The translations under genes and the position numbers were made by a program. From Methyloceanibacter sp035715445 (lineage in GTDB: Bacteria; Pseudomonadota; Alphaproteobacteria; Rhizobiales; Methyloligellaceae), in the NCBI GenBank assembly GCA_035715445.1, contig DASTKZ010000098.1, positions 1 through 14,286 on the forward strand: a stretch of 14,286 nt of DNA, given 5' to 3'. Positions 12,858-14,286 of this stretch are shown here, one piece after another. The notes beneath the pieces are model-generated. The model saw only the letters and a program-made list of their open reading frames with translations, did not search any database and was not told where the DNA came from. Within the stretch, counting starts at the first letter, position 1. Each line of letters begins with the position of its first letter.

Positions 12858-14087
12858 TCAATCGCCGAAGGCGCCAATTCCGGTTTGCGCGCGCCCCAGG
12901 ATCAGGCCGTGAATGTCGTGCGTCCCCTCATAGGTCTTGACGCTTTCGAGATTGACCATGTGGCGGAACACGTGGAACTCGTCGGAGATGCCGTTCGCCC
13001 CGTGCATGTCTCTCGCGGCGCGCGCGATCTCGAGCGCCTTGGCGCTATTGTTGCGCTTGATCAGCGACACCATCTCGGGCGTCGCCCGCCTCTCGCTCAT
13101 CAAGCGCCCGACCCTGAGTGAGGCCTGCAGCCCGAGCGCGATCTCGCTTTGCATATCGGCGAGCCGCGACTGAATCAGCTGTGCGGCGGCGAGCGGGCGC
13201 CCGAACTGGTCGCGATTGAGCACATAGTTCCTTGCGCGCATCCAGCAATCTTCGGCGGCGCCCATCACCCCCCAGGCGATGCCGTAGCGCGCCTGGTTCA
13301 GGCAGCTGAATGCGCCTTTGAGGCCCGAGACGCCTGCGAGCAGATTTTCCTCCGGCGCGAACACGTCGTCCATGACGATCTGCCCCGTGGTGCAGGCGCG
13401 CATTGAGAGCTTGCCTTCGATCTTCGGCGTGGTGAGCCCCTTCATGCCGCGCTCCAGAATGAAGCCGCGGATGACGCCATCGTCGGTCTTGGCCCAGACG
13501 ATGAACACATCGGCAGCGGGCGAATGCGAGATCCAGCTCTTGGTCCCCGAGAGCCTATAGCCGCCGCTCGTGGACTTTGCGCGGGCTTGGAGGCTCGCCG
13601 GGTCGGACCCGCTTGCGGGCTCGGTCAGGCCAAAGCATCCAATCCATTCGCCCTTGGCGAGCTTGGGGAGATATTTCGCCTTCTGCGCCCCGGTCCCGAA
13701 ATTGTGGATCGGATGCATGACGAGCGAGGACTGCACGCTCAGGACCGTGCGGTGGGTCGAGTCGATCCGCTCGAGCTCGCGTGCGATCAGCCCGTAGGCG
13801 ACGTAGTTTCCGGGAGCGCAGCCATGAAGTTCGATGGTCGGGCCGAGCCAGCCGCGCGCGCCAAGCTCGGCGACGATCTCGCGGTCGAAGCGCTCGTTGC
13901 GTGCGGCTTCGACGATGCGCGGCAGCAGCCGCTCGGCGCAATAAGCGCGCACGGCGTGACACAATTTGCGCTCGTCGTCGTTGAGCTGATTTTCGAGCAG
14001 GAGAGGATCGGCCCAGGGGGTCTCGCTCTGAAGATTCGAACTGGCGTTCTTCTGCATGGGATCACCGGGGGGCCCGAAAGTCGCCAT
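12858..14087 (-). CDS. gcdH: Glutaryl-CoA dehydrogenase
   Basis: 409 residues, FAD-dependent acyl-CoA dehydrogenase fold. It converts glutaryl-CoA to crotonyl-CoA with decarboxylation, in the breakdown of lysine, tryptophan and glutarate, in the cytoplasm with electrons passed to ETF. It closely matches the glutaryl-CoA dehydrogenase branch: ELERIDSTHRTVLSVQSSLV with the substrate-carboxylate Arg113, CFGLTEPASGSDPASL, KSWISHSPAADVFIVWAK, CLNQARYGIAWGVMGAAE, and SVKTYEGTHDIHGLILGRAQ with catalytic Glu387. The Arg and the NxARYGIAWGV text separate it from short-chain relatives. The ATG at 14087 has AGGA very close (2-3 bases); Met11 (14057) is an alternative start. It follows a CAP-domain gene on the same strand by 43 bases. 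No other lysine-degradation gene is in the window. Confidence 0.95.
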   Translation of the reverse strand: MATFGPPGDPMQKNASSNLQSETPWADPLLLENQLNDDERKLCHAVRAYCAERLLPRIVEAARNERFDREIVAELGARGWLGPTIELHGCAPGNYVAYGLIARELERIDSTHRTVLSVQSSLVMHPIHNFGTGAQKAKYLPKLAKGEWIGCFGLTEPASGSDPASLQARAKSTSGGYRLSGTKSWISHSPAADVFIVWAKTDDGVIRGFILERGMKGLTTPKIEGKLSMRACTTGQIVMDDVFAPEENLLAGVSGLKGAFSCLNQARYGIAWGVMGAAEDCWMRARNYVLNRDQFGRPLAAAQLIQSRLADMQSEIALGLQASLRVGRLMSERRATPEMVSLIKRNNSAKALEIARAARDMHGANGISDEFHVFRHMVNLESVKTYEGTHDIHGLILGRAQTGIGAFGD

Positions 14088-14130
14088 TGTCCTACGGATT
14101 GAGCGTCAAGTGCAAACAGCGTAAGACCGC

Positions 14131-14286
14131 CTATTCGCCGGCGAGAACGAGGGTCCAATAGGCGCGGCCGCTTGTGTTCTTGGCCATCGCCACGCCGATA
14201 GCGCTGACATTGGGACGCAAGAGATTGGTGCGATGGGCGGAGCTTTCCTTCCAGGTGCTGAGCGCATCGCTGAAGGATTTTTGTCC
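14131..14286 (-). CDS. CAP/SCP-domain protein, C-terminal fragment
   Basis: Only the last 51 residues lie in the window; the gene starts beyond the right edge. The frame GQKSFSDALSTWKESSAHRT, then NLLRPNVSAIGVAMAKN and AYWTLVLAGE, matches the end of bacterial CAP (cysteine-rich secretory protein, antigen 5, PR-1; SCP-like) domains: W-x-x-S-x-x-H-x-x-N-L-L, then IGVA and YWTLVLA. Such proteins are usually exported, and their role in bacteria is poorly known; the domain has been tied to lipid or wall-related functions in some members. The stop TAG is at 14131-14133. It lies 43 bases upstream of gcdH on the same strand, so the two may share a transcript. Confidence 0.75.
   Translation of the reverse strand, partial: GQKSFSDALSTWKESSAHRTNLLRPNVSAIGVAMAKNTSGRAYWTLVLAGE

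Overview
This is a GC-rich chromosomal window that looks alphaproteobacterial, most likely Hyphomicrobiales (Rhizobiales). The basis is protein resemblance by eye (glutaryl-CoA dehydrogenase, DUF2333, SleB-type hydrolase, several small proteins of a kind common in that order). No rRNA, tRNA, CRISPR array, prophage or insertion sequence was found. It reads as ordinary core and accessory chromosome, not a mobile island.

Layout. At 1-683 (minus) is the start of a CPBP-family membrane protease that runs off the left edge. At 831-1175 (plus) is a small hypothetical protein. At 1257-3405 (minus) is a probable three-gene operon: a DUF2333 membrane protein, then a coiled-coil protein, then a Pro/Ala-tailed protein. 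At 3652-4121 (minus) is a decayed gene with a frameshift and an in-frame amber stop, followed by a short tandem repeat. At 4318-4569 (plus) is a small protein followed by a clear intrinsic terminator. At 4734-5888 (minus) is an orphan branched-chain-amino-acid-type substrate-binding protein. Two small minus-strand genes (6128-6361 and 6537-6821) follow. Then come a SleB-type cell-wall hydrolase (7121-7792), a secreted Cys-rich peptide (7977-8216) and a YeaQ/GlsB membrane protein (8361-8624), all on the plus strand. A HAD-IIA phosphatase (8629-9402, minus) and a coiled-coil protein (9700-9996, plus) come next.

The best-understood block is the molybdate transporter at 9993-12292. modB and modC are on the minus strand, overlapping by 4 bases. 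modA is divergent on the plus strand. The shared intergenic region carries an imperfect 26-base dyad, a candidate operator for a ModE-type molybdate sensor. ModC ends after its ATPase domain and lacks the usual C-terminal molybdate-binding (TOBE) region.

The right end has a Pro/Ser-rich lipoprotein (12414-12854, plus), glutaryl-CoA dehydrogenase (12858-14087, minus) and the C-terminus of a CAP/SCP-domain protein that runs off the right edge (14131-14286, minus).

No clearly new biological system stands out. The items most worth a second look are the divergent mod locus with its dyad, the uncharacterised DUF2333 operon, the doubly broken gene at 3652-4121, and the secreted six-cysteine peptide.
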